From Leptospira wolffii serovar Khorat str. Khorat-H2 (GTDB taxonomy: Bacteria; Spirochaetota; Leptospiria; Leptospirales; Leptospiraceae): a stretch of 64,000 nt of DNA. The stretch spans positions 186,001-250,000 of the forward strand of contig NZ_AKWX02000012.1 in assembly GCF_000306115.2 (NCBI RefSeq), read 5' to 3'. Every line of letters starts with the position of its first letter. The first letter of the stretch is position 1. Shown piece by piece: positions 10,801 to 19,868 of this stretch. A program made the position numbers and the translations under genes. The notes beneath the pieces are model-generated. The model was not told the DNA's origin, made no database searches, and saw nothing but the letters and a program-made list of their open reading frames with translations.

Positions 10801-11327
10801 TAAACAGCTTCCTGCTTGAGTTCGAAACTCTCATACCATATGCGGTCGGAAATAGCGAGCGGTTTTTCTTCCAGACCCATTTGTTCGAAGTAGTCCAGTA
10901 GAATTTCCAGATGCACGTTCTCTTCGTCTTCGAGAGTCCAGAAATTACTGTCGATTGAGCGTGAGACCAACGCCTGGCCTCTGACCGAGTCCGTAAAGTA
11001 ATCGGGCTTACCGGAAAATATAAGATGAGAAGAGATCAGATCGAAGCGGATCGTGTCCACGATCTTAGAGAATTCCGAATCGGTCTTATCGAAATAACGG
11101 GAAGCCACTTCGGTTTGGAAATAATCCCCCCAGGTGAGTATGTCCGGCTCGACTCCGGTGCGTTCCTTGATTTCGGTCAGTTTTTCCTCTTCCAGGAACG
11201 GCTTGGAGGCGAATTTATCCACGATTCCTCGAAGAGAAATCAGTGCTAAAATCTTGTTCGCGGAAAGTTTACCCTGCCGCATCATATCGAAAAGTTCGGG
11301 ATTGAGTTCGGACTTGTTCTGATCCAT
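10800..11327 (-). CDS. hypothetical protein, operon with crotonase
   Basis: This protein of about 175 residues starts at an ATG at 11327 ([16 protein letters not shown]). The frame runs further upstream to 11534, but that part overlaps the start of the opposite-strand DUF1577 gene and has an unlikely composition, so I reject it. The protein is mostly helical and acidic, with no signal peptide or known motif that I can see. One stretch, [20 protein letters not shown], has an acidic spacing that could suggest a ferritin-like helix, but the set of ligands is incomplete. Its stop overlaps the crotonase start, which points to a shared transcript and possibly a role in acyl-CoA metabolism. Confidence 0.6.
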   Translation of the reverse strand: MDQNKSELNPELFDMMRQGKLSANKILALISLRGIVDKFASKPFLEEEKLTEIKERTGVEPDILTWGDYFQTEVASRYFDKTDSEFSKIVDTIRFDLISSHLIFSGKPDYFTDSVRGQALVSRSIDSNFWTLEDEENVHLEILLDYFEQMGLEEKPLAISDRIWYESFELKQEAV

Positions 11328-11504
11328 GTTAAGAATTTCGGCAGAAGCGAAAAAATGCCCCGAACAATTTCCTTCCGAAAAATCGGATCCTATGTCTCCT
11401 TTTAGGAAAAAATCCTGAAGAGAAATCTTACGCCGTATCGCTGGATTCCGACCTCTTCGGGGTCGAAAATAAGAATAGGGGAAACTTTTCCCTAAGAAGA
11501 CAAG

Positions 11505-12782
11505 ATGGCTGTAGGAAGATCGGATACGCTCCAAGAACTAATTACGATTCTGGAGACCATGTTCGGAGAGACGATCATAGGTTCCGACATCAATCTAGTT
11601 AAGCATTTATTCTATAGTTTAAAGGCCGACCAAAGAGAGTTCCCCTTCGATTACGAAGGAGATAAGTTGAACGCAGTCGTGGAAGAGGTAGGGGAAGACA
11701 CCCTGATTTTATACGTTCCGTATCTGCAACCCAAGGGGATCTTGCGTGCAAAAATCAGTTTCGAAATTCTGAATATTCTCTACCAATTCGAAGTCGTTCT
11801 ACTGGACTTTTGGGAGGATCATGTCAGAATTAAGATCCCGTCCGAATTACAGGCCGCCGCTTTCCGTAAAAATCTAAGGGTCGCGGTGGACGATCTCTTT
11901 ATGAATTATGTGATCCTTTATAGATCCTTGAGCGGGGGAGAAAGGGAATTGGGAAAGAATTTGAGCGTGGAGCAAAAATTCTTCCATCTTATGAAGGAGA
12001 TCAAGAAGGATAATCCGAGCCTGAAGCTCATCAATCTAATGGCCACGGAGTATATTCTGGGAGTATCCAAGGATTACGAAATCGTGTTCTTCGGACCTGG
12101 AAAGAAGGACGATTTCCTCGGTCGAATCATGAAGGAATACAACCGATCCATATATATTCAGGATTGTTCCCTGATTATGAATTATATAGGGGAGGAGAGA
12201 GACCCTTACTTGGACAATTTCCGAGACGAATACCTGAAGTTGGTCCAGAGTGGAGGACAGGCCAGAGCGGACGAATTCTTTAGGGAGCTGCAGAAGGAGG
12301 AGGTCCAAAATTTCATGATCTCCTATGTAGCGACTCCCATCCGGCTCTTTAACGATCCGATAGGTTACATACGAGTGTATTCCACGGCAATGGATAAGTT
12401 CTCCATTGTACAACAACAGGCATTGTATATACAGGAACTCGGAGAGATTCTAACCTACGCTCTTACAAAAGTCTATATTCGTCAGGATAATTTCAGAAAT
12501 GAGGAGGCCGTGACTCGTATTCTGGATATCAGTATGAATGGATTGCTATTCGAGATAGAAGATGCCCGGACCTTCAAGTATCTAAAAAAACATAATATTA
12601 TAAAAATGTTCGTCCCTATTTTGGAAAGGGATTTGGTTCTGAGAGGCGAGGTTGTGCGTTTCTTGGAATTGGATGACGGGAAGTTTCATTTAGGAGTGAA
12701 TTTCTTCGATTCCAATCCGGATGATATGGTCTATTTACAGAATTATATCTTCGGGAAAAAAATGCGGATTCTTTTCGAGTAA
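11505..12782 (+). CDS. DUF1577-type protein with C-terminal PilZ-like domain
   Basis: This 425-residue protein resembles the leptospiral DUF1577 family. The N-terminal 130 residues form a beta-rich YcgR-like module ([20 protein letters not shown]). The middle is an alpha/beta region that may be GAF-like. The C-terminal 110 residues read like a PilZ domain: [20 protein letters not shown] in place of the usual RxxxR and (D/N)xSxxG motifs, and later [20 protein letters not shown]. If functional it could bind cyclic di-GMP, but the first Arg motif is not canonical ([13 protein letters not shown]), so this is a suggestion only. A second member of the family lies at 30618-31841. Confidence 0.7.
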   Translation: MAVGRSDTLQELITILETMFGETIIGSDINLVKHLFYSLKADQREFPFDYEGDKLNAVVEEVGEDTLILYVPYLQPKGILRAKISFEILNILYQFEVVLLDFWEDHVRIKIPSELQAAAFRKNLRVAVDDLFMNYVILYRSLSGGERELGKNLSVEQKFFHLMKEIKKDNPSLKLINLMATEYILGVSKDYEIVFFGPGKKDDFLGRIMKEYNRSIYIQDCSLIMNYIGEERDPYLDNFRDEYLKLVQSGGQARADEFFRELQKEEVQNFMISYVATPIRLFNDPIGYIRVYSTAMDKFSIVQQQALYIQELGEILTYALTKVYIRQDNFRNEEAVTRILDISMNGLLFEIEDARTFKYLKKHNIIKMFVPILERDLVLRGEVVRFLELDDGKFHLGVNFFDSNPDDMVYLQNYIFGKKMRILFE

Positions 12783-13139
12783 ATATCTTTTCCTTCGAAT
12801 CGCAACCACTCTCTCGGGTCGAATCGGACTATTTCCAAAAATTTCAGAAAATGGAAAACAGACGTTCATTATCGTTCCTTAAGGGATGGCTATTGGGCTT
12901 GAGTAGGATTCTTTATTTCTTAAATTATATTTTTGATGTCGCTCCGAATCAATTTGTTTCCCATTGCGGCCGATTTTCCTTTTATTCGAGTAAATTAAGT
13001 TTCAGTAAAATTGTTTTTTGACATACTGTTCGGCGCCGGACTAAAGGGATTGACTTCTTCGCTGGGCTAGCAATCTTCCTTCCTAATGACGAGGGTCCAC
13101 GAAGGCCCTTATATGGTTATAACTTTTTAAGGAATAAAA
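12783..13139 (+). promoter_or_regulatory. intergenic region with possible promoter for DUF1554 lipoprotein
   Basis: This stretch of 357 bases is AT-rich and holds no gene that I can support. A consensus TTGACA occurs at 13018-13023, but the -10 at the right distance (CTAAAG) is weak. A second TTGACT is at 13050. An AAGGA ribosome-binding site stands just before the ATG at 13140. Confidence 0.35.
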
Positions 13140-13835
13140 ATGAAGCGACACTCAATATTTCAGCACAAATTAAAATTGCCCGTCTGGCTATCCGTTACGG
13201 CTTTTGTTTTTACACTTTCGATCGCTTGTTCCAAACCATCGGACAGCGATTCTACATTGCTCGTCGCACTTTTGGCAACGCAGTCACAGTCTTCCAGTGG
13301 CGGATCTTGCTCCACCACTGGACCTTGTAAAGTTTTTGTGATCGCGGCTACGAAAGCCGATGTTGGAGGTGGGCTTTCAGGTCTGGATTCTCAGTGCAAC
13401 AGTGATTCAAACAAACCCTCCGGTGGCGGAACCTATAAAGCTTTGGTTGTCGACGGTACAAACCGTGTGGCATGTACTTCAGCGAATTGTGCAACGAGCG
13501 GAACAAGCGAGCATGTGGATTGGGTTCTAAGAGCTAACAAAAAATACGTGCAATCTGATGGCACTACCGTAATTGGAACAACCACCTCGAAAGGAATATT
13601 TTCCTTTCCTCTGAGCAACCCTTTTCAAACTACAGTTTCAGGTACAAATCTCACCGTGACTGGATTGAACACGAATTGGACGAGTGGTAGTAACAACTGT
13701 ACTGGTTGGAGCACTGCGAGTTCAAGCAGTGCCGATTTTGGAGATCATACTGCGACCACGACTGATGCGATCAATGCCGGGGGGTATATCGGTTGTGCTA
13801 GCTCATCCATGAAGTCAATTTGTATAGAGCAGTAA
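13140..13835 (+). CDS. DUF1554 family lipoprotein
   Basis: This 231-residue protein begins with a lipoprotein signal (VWLSVTAFVFTLSIAC, Cys at residue 30), followed by a Ser/Thr-rich linker. The rest, from CKVFVIAATKADVGGG to the final IGCASSSMKSICIEQ, matches the DUF1554 pattern. That pattern is KVFVTAxxxxG-like with a paired Cys framework, WVLxxNxxYxxxDGTxxIGTT and a late NCxGWxxxxxxxxGxxxxT. I associate this family with leptospiral surface lipoproteins; a C-type-lectin-like fold is often suggested, so binding of a host or environmental ligand is possible but unproven. The base composition is lower in GC than that of its neighbours. Confidence 0.8.
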   Translation: MKRHSIFQHKLKLPVWLSVTAFVFTLSIACSKPSDSDSTLLVALLATQSQSSSGGSCSTTGPCKVFVIAATKADVGGGLSGLDSQCNSDSNKPSGGGTYKALVVDGTNRVACTSANCATSGTSEHVDWVLRANKKYVQSDGTTVIGTTTSKGIFSFPLSNPFQTTVSGTNLTVTGLNTNWTSGSNNCTGWSTASSSSADFGDHTATTTDAINAGGYIGCASSSMKSICIEQ

Positions 13836-13851
13836 GATAATTAGAAAAAAT

Positions 13852-13881
13852 GTATGAGCCGTCATTAATAACTGCTCATAC
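13852..13881 (+). terminator. hairpin after DUF1554 gene
   Basis: A perfect 8-bp stem (GTATGAGC/GCTCATAC) with a 14-base loop lies 17 bases after the stop. The tail is pyrimidine-rich (TACCTCTCCTTCT) rather than a pure T-tract, so termination is likely but not certain. Confidence 0.5.
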
Positions 13882-13981
13882 TACCTCTCCTTCTACTCCT
13901 CGGCGCTTCATTTTCGCATATTTTAATATTGAGCGGGTTGTTTCGATTATGAATATTAAATGAATAACCACTCCTTTCCGG

Positions 13982-14253
13982 CTAATACGAACCGCTCTCC
14001 GTGCCATCGCTCTCGCATTGAGCAGAAAAGGTTGATTTCGGAACTCCGTGACTATCTCCTACTCTCTGATTCGGGACCGAAGTAAGGAACACAGTCCCTT
14101 GTTTAACCGATATCGTCCAGACTATGGTCCCAATTTGTTTTCCTCCGATTTTTCCGAAAGGTTGATATAGGATGTCTGCCTTCTATGTCCGTAACGTTTC
14201 CTACCTTAGATAGCTCTTTCACCTGTAGAATAGAATACGGCAGTGTTTACGCA
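13982..14253 (-). pseudogene. possible decayed minus-strand coding remnant
   Basis: Two overlapping minus-strand frames look coding but incomplete. One (about 14253 down to 14111) reads YSILQVKELSKVGNVTDIEG and ends at a TAA. A second frame (14182 to 13982) is open for 66 codons without any start codon and reads, in part, QPFGKIGGKQIGTIVWTIS then KQGTVFLTSVPNQRVGDSHG. They could be one gene broken by a frameshift, lying downstream of the lipoprotein gene at 14311. I cannot name a family. The rest of 13836-14310 shows nothing else. Confidence 0.3.
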
Positions 14254-14310
14254 TGTGTAAGGCTCGGTCTTTCCTTGCTATAGGAAGGTGTCGACGGGTT
14301 CTTGGCAAAG

Positions 14311-15165
14311 TCAATCAAGACTAGCTTCTTTGTTGAGTTCGGCGAGAGTGGGTTTACGAATATGGTCTTTCCAGGGGATGGGTGGCGTTATGTTCGTTTG
14401 GGTGGCAACACAGCGAACAGCGCCAGAGGGAGCGTTTGCAAGTCTGGAGCAAAATGAGTATTGGATCGTAGCCGGGAGTTTTGCTACTCCTTCTTCCAGA
14501 GTTTCGTAGTAATTTACTGTGAGAAATTCGGGCTGAGTTGTGAACATATTGAGCATGTATGCGTATGGGAATGCATTAAAGGACGGATAAAAACTGTGGC
14601 GTGTGATCGCTGTTAATTCTGGACCGGATTCACTTCGCATACATTTTGCCACGGAGTAAGACATGCGGTGCGCTGCCCCCATCCATAATATTTTTAGAAT
14701 GTCTTCGGAGGAACGATGGAAGGACGTGAGTTGGGTCGTAAAGCGGTCTTGGCATTCTCCTTTTTTACTTTTTATGAGAATAGCGAATTCGAGTAATCCG
14801 CCTTTTTCATTTGCTAACAACGCACCGATTGGGATTGCTGCGACTTTAATTTTTTCGGAGGTGTCTTCGGGACCATTTTTACCTTTCAAGTCGGAACTTA
14901 TGGTTTTTTGGAAGAGTTGTATTTCTTCCATACTGATTGGCATTGAGATCCATTGGTTGAATTCGACTTTGTTATCTCGGTCCTTCATCGGATAGAAGGT
15001 TTCTTTTCTGTATGCGGGCGGTTGGACCAATTTCCATCCTAGATGGATCGTATTAGGTTGCTTTAGAGGGAAAGGATTTGGAAGTTCCGAGTCCGGTATG
15101 CAGTCGCCAAATAAAGTGATGAGGCCGGCAAGGAGGAGGATATTTGGTGGACTGTATTTTCGCAT
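14311..15165 (-). CDS. putative lipoprotein of unknown function
   Basis: This protein of about 284 residues starts at the ATG at 15165 (MRKYSPPNILLLAGLITLFG), with GAGAGAAAGAGGAA before it. The Cys after LFGD fits a spirochaetal lipobox, so it is probably lipid anchored. The body has several Cys residues (KGECQDRF, VAKCMRSE, YSFCSRLA, AVRCVATQ), which may form disulfides outside the cytoplasm. I do not recognise a family. The frame continues to 15198, but the extra 11 residues are charged and would spoil the signal. It has no obvious operon partner; possible coding debris follows it. Confidence 0.6.
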   Translation of the reverse strand: MRKYSPPNILLLAGLITLFGDCIPDSELPNPFPLKQPNTIHLGWKLVQPPAYRKETFYPMKDRDNKVEFNQWISMPISMEEIQLFQKTISSDLKGKNGPEDTSEKIKVAAIPIGALLANEKGGLLEFAILIKSKKGECQDRFTTQLTSFHRSSEDILKILWMGAAHRMSYSVAKCMRSESGPELTAITRHSFYPSFNAFPYAYMLNMFTTQPEFLTVNYYETLEEGVAKLPATIQYSFCSRLANAPSGAVRCVATQTNITPPIPWKDHIRKPTLAELNKEASLD

Positions 15166-15383
15166 TTCCTCTTTCTCTCCTTCGCAGGCTCGGGACAAGG
15201 TTTCTCATTGATGGAGCCTGAGGGCAGTTGTAGAGCCTACCCGCGGCCGAGCGTAGCGTCAAGGGTTATTGGATCTCGAAGATGATATTGTTAGCCCGGA
15301 TCTGGTGATTTACTCAACATGTAATTACCTGGAGTAGTAACAGTGCATGTGTGGAGGCGTCATCACTCTGAGCGCCATTCATA

Positions 15384-15821
15384 ATGGGGATGATATCCGA
15401 TTATGAGTGTAATTACTTTAGCGATCGGAAAGAGAACTCCCCCTTTGCGCCATGGATCTGCTATAGATACCGTGCAAAGGGAATCATACTCCTTCCTCTT
15501 CTCGCCAAACAGAACCCATGTTGGCTTTTAACTAAAAACGGGGGCATCTCAAATGAAATTGTCTTTGGAGAATTACTCCCAGGATGCAAGAATAAGAATG
15601 AAGTATCTTTTATTATAGAGTATTGGGAAAATCTGAATACCTTAACTTCGGACGGTAGTTTTCTTTCAGCAGGTAAATTTTCCTTTGAGAACGAGCATAT
15701 AAATAAGGGAATTGGGTTAATCGATTCCGTTCTTATTAATGAAATTAGAAGTAAGACGCTTCAACTATGGACATTAGATAAGAAAGAGATCTATTCGAAT
15801 AAAGGCAAATTCATCGGCTAA
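15384..15821 (+). CDS. hypothetical protein
   Basis: This 145-residue frame has no family that I recognise. It carries an aromatic N-terminus (YECNYFSDRKENSPFAPWICY), a hydrophobic middle (GIILLPLLAKQNPCWLLT) and an AT-rich C-terminal half. No clear ribosome-binding site precedes the ATG, and the gene stands alone in a poorly packed stretch. It may be a lineage-specific gene or a remnant of a longer one. Confidence 0.4.
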   Translation: MGMISDYECNYFSDRKENSPFAPWICYRYRAKGIILLPLLAKQNPCWLLTKNGGISNEIVFGELLPGCKNKNEVSFIIEYWENLNTLTSDGSFLSAGKFSFENEHINKGIGLIDSVLINEIRSKTLQLWTLDKKEIYSNKGKFIG

Positions 15822-16033
15822 CTTTTACCTCAGCCTTATCGTGGCGGGTTTACCAAGCAATCCTTGCATCATTGCAAAGCGTCTCTATACCTTGGTCATT
15901 ATGCATAATATGAAAAAAATCTGATATTGGCAAGAGTAACACTGTAAAATAGGTCGCAAACTTATCTCAATGAAGCGAAATAGAGCATTTCTTAGTGGAG
16001 GGGGATTTTTCTTACATTTGAATTAAATGTTTC

Positions 16034-16062
16034 TTGTCGGATATTGACTCTAAAAATATAAT
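16034..16062 (+). promoter_or_regulatory. predicted promoter of RRM gene
   Basis: A TATAAT box at 16057-16062 has TTGTCG at 16034-16039 with a 17-base spacer. Transcription from here would give a leader of about 100 bases before the ATG at 16172. Long leaders are common in cold-shock genes. The rest of the stretch 15822-16171 shows no gene. Confidence 0.5.
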
Positions 16063-16171
16063 GACACCAAAGTTCTTTACTCGTTCTGTTTTAATCGCAT
16101 AGCCCGTACTGATCTAAATTAAATTATCATACGGACAACTCATATCATCTGTATGAACGAGGATAAAATTC

Positions 16172-16474
16172 ATGTCATCCAAACTATTTGTAGGCGGCCT
16201 TAGCTGGTCAACTACTGACCTAACCTTACGCCAGGTGTTTGAAGCTCATGGCGCCATTCAAGAAGCAAATATCGTACTAGATCGGGAAACCGGAAGATCA
16301 AGAGGGTTCGGCTTTGTTACTTTTATTGATCCAAATTCTGCGAAAACGGCTCTTTTGGAGCTAAACGGCAAAGATTTAGACGGACGTAATATTGTAGTCT
16401 CAGTTGCGGAAGATAAATCTAGATCTGACCGTAATAGGAATAACAATAGGAAGTTTCAGCAAGATCGCTGGTAA
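16172..16474 (+). CDS. RRM-type RNA-binding protein
   Basis: This 100-residue protein is a single RNA recognition motif. RNP2 is KLFVGGLSW (residues 4-12) and RNP1 is RGFGFVTF (around 44-51); the aromatic residues that stack on RNA are in place. A short tail rich in Arg and Asn (SRSDRNRNNNRKFQQDRW) follows, like the glycine/arginine-rich tails of the cyanobacterial Rbp proteins. It probably acts as an RNA chaperone in the cytoplasm. GAGGAT precedes the ATG. A long inverted repeat lies just downstream. Confidence 0.92.
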   Translation: MSSKLFVGGLSWSTTDLTLRQVFEAHGAIQEANIVLDRETGRSRGFGFVTFIDPNSAKTALLELNGKDLDGRNIVVSVAEDKSRSDRNRNNNRKFQQDRW

Positions 16475-16503
16475 TCGATCTATATTTGTAATTTAAATAA
16501 ATG

Positions 16504-16569
16504 ATCCTCTTGCATTTCAGTATCCGGGTGTATTATTCAATATGCTCGGGACATCTGCTGCAAGAGGAT
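16504..16569 (+). repeat. 11-bp inverted repeat downstream of RRM gene
   Basis: ATCCTCTTGCA at 16504-16514 is matched by its exact reverse complement at 16559-16569, with 44 bases between. Transcribed RNA could fold into a long hairpin at the 3' end of the RRM mRNA. No T-tract follows, so it may be a stability element or part of a small RNA rather than a terminator. Confidence 0.5.
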
Positions 16570-16708
16570 TAATCCCAAAAGTTCAGCTTCCTTTTTCCAT
16601 TAAGGCGATTGCCATTCTAAGGAAGTTTTTATTCCTCATACTTTCTTCTTTAAAGCCCTATACAAATCCTAGAGCGAAAGTCGAATTTTTATTCAATAGG
16701 AGATCTGT

Positions 16709-16870
16709 ATGGCTAAAAAGGGTAATTTGTCCTTCCTAAAAAGACAACGCGAAATAAAGAAGAAGGAAATTAGGCAAGAAAAACTAGAGAAGCGCAAGAT
16801 TCGTAATGAAGAAAAGAAAAGTAATCATTCAGAGCAAGAGCCTTCGCCGGAAAATGAAGATCAGAAATAA
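16709..16870 (+). CDS. small, highly charged protein
   Basis: This 53-residue gene starts at the ATG at 16709 with AGGAG eleven bases upstream of it. The product begins MAKKGNLSFLKRQREIKKKE and continues as a Lys/Glu/Arg-rich helix with an acidic tail. Small proteins with the same MxKKGNxxFLKRxRE opening are annotated as hypothetical in several bacterial groups, as far as I recall. Its charge pattern would suit binding to nucleic acid or the ribosome, which is inference only. Confidence 0.65.
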   Translation: MAKKGNLSFLKRQREIKKKEIRQEKLEKRKIRNEEKKSNHSEQEPSPENEDQK

Positions 16871-17362
16871 CGTGTATTGCAGTTCTTTCTTTATGCTAAA
16901 CCTGTTAAATTTCTGACAGTCTTTCCAATCTATCCATTTAGAGGATCGGGAGCCTTTTCTCTCTTGAAAGTCTGGTATTTGAAGTTGATGATGTCTGCGG
17001 TTTTCGTCGCAAACCAGTAAGGTATTTTATTCTTCATTTTGGATTATAGTTTGTACAAGAGTCCCGAGTTGCTTGCCGCCGAGTTTAGGCGGAAGGTAAA
17101 TAGAAGATGTTGTCCTTTACTACCGTATCTATTCCTGCAATTGGTTTCCTGGATAGTCTAATGGAGGGCAGATGCTTTCCCCGGTTTTTGGCTTTACACT
17201 TCTGTATTCTTCACTTTAAATCCCTTTCTTTTACATTATCTTTCTCTAATTGTAAATCTATTATATTCGATACTTTGTGAGGAATAGTAATAGGCGATGA
17301 GTAAATAATTCATTTCCGATAAATTACAGTCGCTCCCTGTTTTACTGCATTTTCTTGCTTAA
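16871..17362. other. gene-poor stretch
   Basis: These 490 bases hold no frame that I can support on either strand. They are AT-rich and have no convincing promoter pair or hairpin. The histidine-kinase remnant that follows suggests that at least part of the region is decayed coding sequence. Confidence 0.4.
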
Positions 17363-17432
17363 AGAGGCATGGGTTTATTCATTGCAAAGACCCAAGCCGA
17401 ATCTATGGGACGGAAGATCAAAGCGGATCCGT
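17363..17432 (+). pseudogene. remnant of a histidine kinase C-terminus
   Basis: The plus-strand frame reads GMGLFIAKTQAESMGRKIKA. This is the G2 box and last strands of a HATPase_c domain (usual form GxGLxIxKxxxExMGGxI). A stop codon (TAA) stands three codons upstream, so no ATP-binding N, G1 or F boxes are attached. After about 21 codons the similarity ends, and the convergent lipoprotein gene at 17438 begins to overlap. It is a fragment, not a gene. Confidence 0.65.
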
Positions 17433-17437
17433 GGCTG

Positions 17438-18427
17438 CTAGTTTTTCGGTTCAATTCGGATGCAATCCTGCAAAGTTTTGACTGGATTTTGGCCATGCTC
17501 GAAACCGAATTTTATCCACGTTTCCGAGATGTTACAACGGTATTCTTTTACTATTTCCGTAATACCGTCGGTATCCAGAACGCGCTGTGAGACTCGGATT
17601 CGCAGACCTTCCTCTCCGTAGCTTTTTTTATATAAAGAAAAATCCGTATCACATGATTTTCCATTTATCCGGCACCGGGCATTTTTGAAGCCGAGGCCTT
17701 TCCATTCGATTTGAATAGTCGGCTTGTCTCCGATTCCGGTTGCCGCTAAGAATGAATTTTCTTTCAAAAGTTCCTTAATGTTTTTATTATATACTCTTAG
17801 GTCGTAAATGGAATCATGCAGATTGCTTTCTTCGGTCCAGCCCGTTGTGTCCGCTTTGGTGACTACCTTGACCCAATGGGTTAGGGGCCTTTCTTTCATC
17901 TTATTTATTGTTCCGTAATAATTAGCCCATTCCATGGCCTTTGCGTCGTCGGTCGGCCGTTTGAGATCCGGTAACCTATCGTCTTCGCTGATGATGAAAA
18001 CTTCCGTATTGAATGGTATAAAATAGCCGTCGGAATCCGAATCGTTTTCCGGTGTGCGATGCAAGGTGATGCCGGATTGGGGGAAAACTCTGTAGCGGAG
18101 TTTGTATTTGATTGCGAGGGAATCGATATATTTTTCGTTTCCATCTATTAAAACTTTATAATAACTTTCCATTCTTGCGCTTTCACTATCGCTGTATGAT
18201 AATTCGGCGATTGATTTTTCCGAGTTGTTTATTAAGACCTTAACTTTGGCGATCCCGTCGATTTTAGTCGGATACTTCGATCTGCCATCCGCCGTAAGTA
18301 GGTTTACGACGTCATCCCGTAAATAGAAGATGGGGCAATCGTCTTGATCCCTACAATCGTTGAATGATTTTCCGCAATGCGGAAGGAGCCAAAATGAAAT
18401 TTGTAATACTAAAATATATTTCTTCAT
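17438..18427 (-). CDS. putative lipoprotein of unknown function
   Basis: This 329-residue protein begins MKKYILVLQISFWLLPHC; the Cys at residue 18 fits a lipobox after a hydrophobic stretch. The body is Asp/Lys rich with strands such as KYKLRYRVFPQSGITLH and FNTEVFIISEDDRL. A WVKVVTKADTTGWTEESNL segment in the middle resembles the end of a bacterial SH3 domain (the GWT(E/S) pattern). So it may carry one SH3-like module and bind the cell wall; this is tentative. The C-terminal region has three or four Cys. The gene stands alone. Confidence 0.6.
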   Translation of the reverse strand: MKKYILVLQISFWLLPHCGKSFNDCRDQDDCPIFYLRDDVVNLLTADGRSKYPTKIDGIAKVKVLINNSEKSIAELSYSDSESARMESYYKVLIDGNEKYIDSLAIKYKLRYRVFPQSGITLHRTPENDSDSDGYFIPFNTEVFIISEDDRLPDLKRPTDDAKAMEWANYYGTINKMKERPLTHWVKVVTKADTTGWTEESNLHDSIYDLRVYNKNIKELLKENSFLAATGIGDKPTIQIEWKGLGFKNARCRINGKSCDTDFSLYKKSYGEEGLRIRVSQRVLDTDGITEIVKEYRCNISETWIKFGFEHGQNPVKTLQDCIRIEPKN

Positions 18428-18758
18428 GATGCGGGATTATTCGCGCGAATTCGGGTTCCTTAAGAAGTTTCGTAAGTATCATTTTTGAAAGTCTTTTTTG
18501 GAAAACGACTTAGAATTACGGAGAAATTTTTATTTTGAAGCTCTTCGGCCTGAATGGCCCTCGGCGGGCTCCGAATTTAACTAGTGTTTTCCTGCGCAAA
18601 TGACCCGTAAAATTATTACTGCTTATTGCGGGACTTTTAGATTGTCAGTCGGACAAAACTCGCTGTCGATGAGCGGACCTTTGGTCTCGTTCACTTAATT
18701 ATTCATGTCTCTATCTCCTTCTCCAATCGCTTCTTATTGGGGATTTTCTCCGCCGATC
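18428..18758. other. intergenic stretch with possible lipoprotein debris
   Basis: I see no intact gene in these 331 bases. Around 18601-18672 the plus strand reads MTRK, and one base out of frame LLLLIAGLLDCQSDKTRC. Together these look like a lipoprotein signal with one base missing or added. It is too short to be sure and could be chance. Confidence 0.25.
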
Positions 18759-19832
18759 TCAGTAAATCCGTGTTATTCCTTCCTTCTGAACGATGAATCT
18801 GTCCGGATTCAATTCGGTTCGAAGGATTTCTTTCTTTAATTCATCTACCGGGGCATCGATCGATTCTTCCGTTTGTTGGAAGGTTCCGAAATGCATTCCT
18901 ATCGATAATTTAGAACCCAAATCTTTATGGGCCTGTATGGCGTCCGAAGGATTCATATGAACTAGTCTCATAAACCATCTCGGCTCGTAAGCTCCGATCG
19001 GGAGAAGGGAAATATCCGGACTCCCCAAACGTTTCCTGATTTCCTTATAATGAGAAGAATAGGCCGCATCGCCGCCGAAATACACCCGTTTGTTTCCCAT
19101 TTTGATCATGTAGCTTCCCCATAGACTATGATTCCAGTCGAATATACCCCTAGCGGAGAGATGTTGTGTCGGGGCAAATGTGACTTCAGTGTTCTTTCGA
19201 ACCCGAATTGTTTGCCACCAATCCATTTCTTCCGTATCGAATATCCCTTCGGATTGAAGGAGCTTCTTATCGCCCAACGGTACTAAAAATTTAGGGGAAA
19301 ACTTTCTATTCAAAGTTTTTAAGGTCTCTATATCGAGATGATCGTAATGGTTATGACTGATGACCACTAAATGAATCTGGGGAAGTTCCTTAATAGAGAT
19401 GCCCGGCTCCCTTACCCTTTTAGTTCCAGCCCAGCTTACGGGACTAATCCGTTCGGACCAAACGGGATCTGTCAGGATATTTATCCCTTGGAATTGTATT
19501 AAGACAGTGGCATGATTGATGAAGGTGATTGCGACTTCGTTTTTATGTAATGGACTTTTGATTCGATAAGTTTCTTCGTTTTGAACGTGATCCGGCCACT
19601 TTTCAAAATGAATCGTGGCTAAAAGTTTCAAGGTCCTCCAAATGCCATTATCTTCCTTCTGGGTTGGATTATAGAAACGCTTCCCATCGTAATGATCGGA
19701 TAACGGGTATTTTGTAGAGACACAGCTTATAAATAGGAAAGAAGAAAGGAAGAATAAGAACGGAATTTTACTCTTTCGTTTCGCCCTCATTTCGCAAGCC
19801 TTCTTATTTTTTTCTTTAGCGAATTCTTCCAT
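18759..19832 (-). CDS. MBL-fold metallohydrolase lipoprotein (NAPE-PLD/UlaG-like)
   Basis: This 357-residue protein is a metallo-beta-lactamase-fold hydrolase. The metal motif is HNHYDH (His160, His162, Asp164, His165), preceded by FINHATVLIQ and NILTDPVWSERISP, and followed by APTQHLSARG, YFGGDAAYS and GMHFGTF, the pattern of the NAPE-PLD/RomA group. Those enzymes act on phosphoesters of lipids, but the substrate here is unknown. The N-terminus has a lipoprotein signal (IPFLFFLSSFLFISC, Cys37). The ATG at 19832 has a good AGGAGAAAGGA before it, although a second ATG at 19790 would give a more usual signal length. The gene is 36 bases from the SDR gene on the same strand. Confidence 0.82.
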   Translation of the reverse strand: MEEFAKEKNKKACEMRAKRKSKIPFLFFLSSFLFISCVSTKYPLSDHYDGKRFYNPTQKEDNGIWRTLKLLATIHFEKWPDHVQNEETYRIKSPLHKNEVAITFINHATVLIQFQGINILTDPVWSERISPVSWAGTKRVREPGISIKELPQIHLVVISHNHYDHLDIETLKTLNRKFSPKFLVPLGDKKLLQSEGIFDTEEMDWWQTIRVRKNTEVTFAPTQHLSARGIFDWNHSLWGSYMIKMGNKRVYFGGDAAYSSHYKEIRKRLGSPDISLLPIGAYEPRWFMRLVHMNPSDAIQAHKDLGSKLSIGMHFGTFQQTEESIDAPVDELKKEILRTELNPDRFIVQKEGITRIY

Positions 19833-19868
19833 TTCCTTTCTCCTATATTTTTTTCTTCATTTAACGAT

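Noticed and set aside
16044..16062. TTGACT paired with TATAAT as the RRM promoter
   Set aside because: The two boxes are only seven bases apart, so they cannot be a -35/-10 pair. TTGTCG at 16034 has the right spacing.
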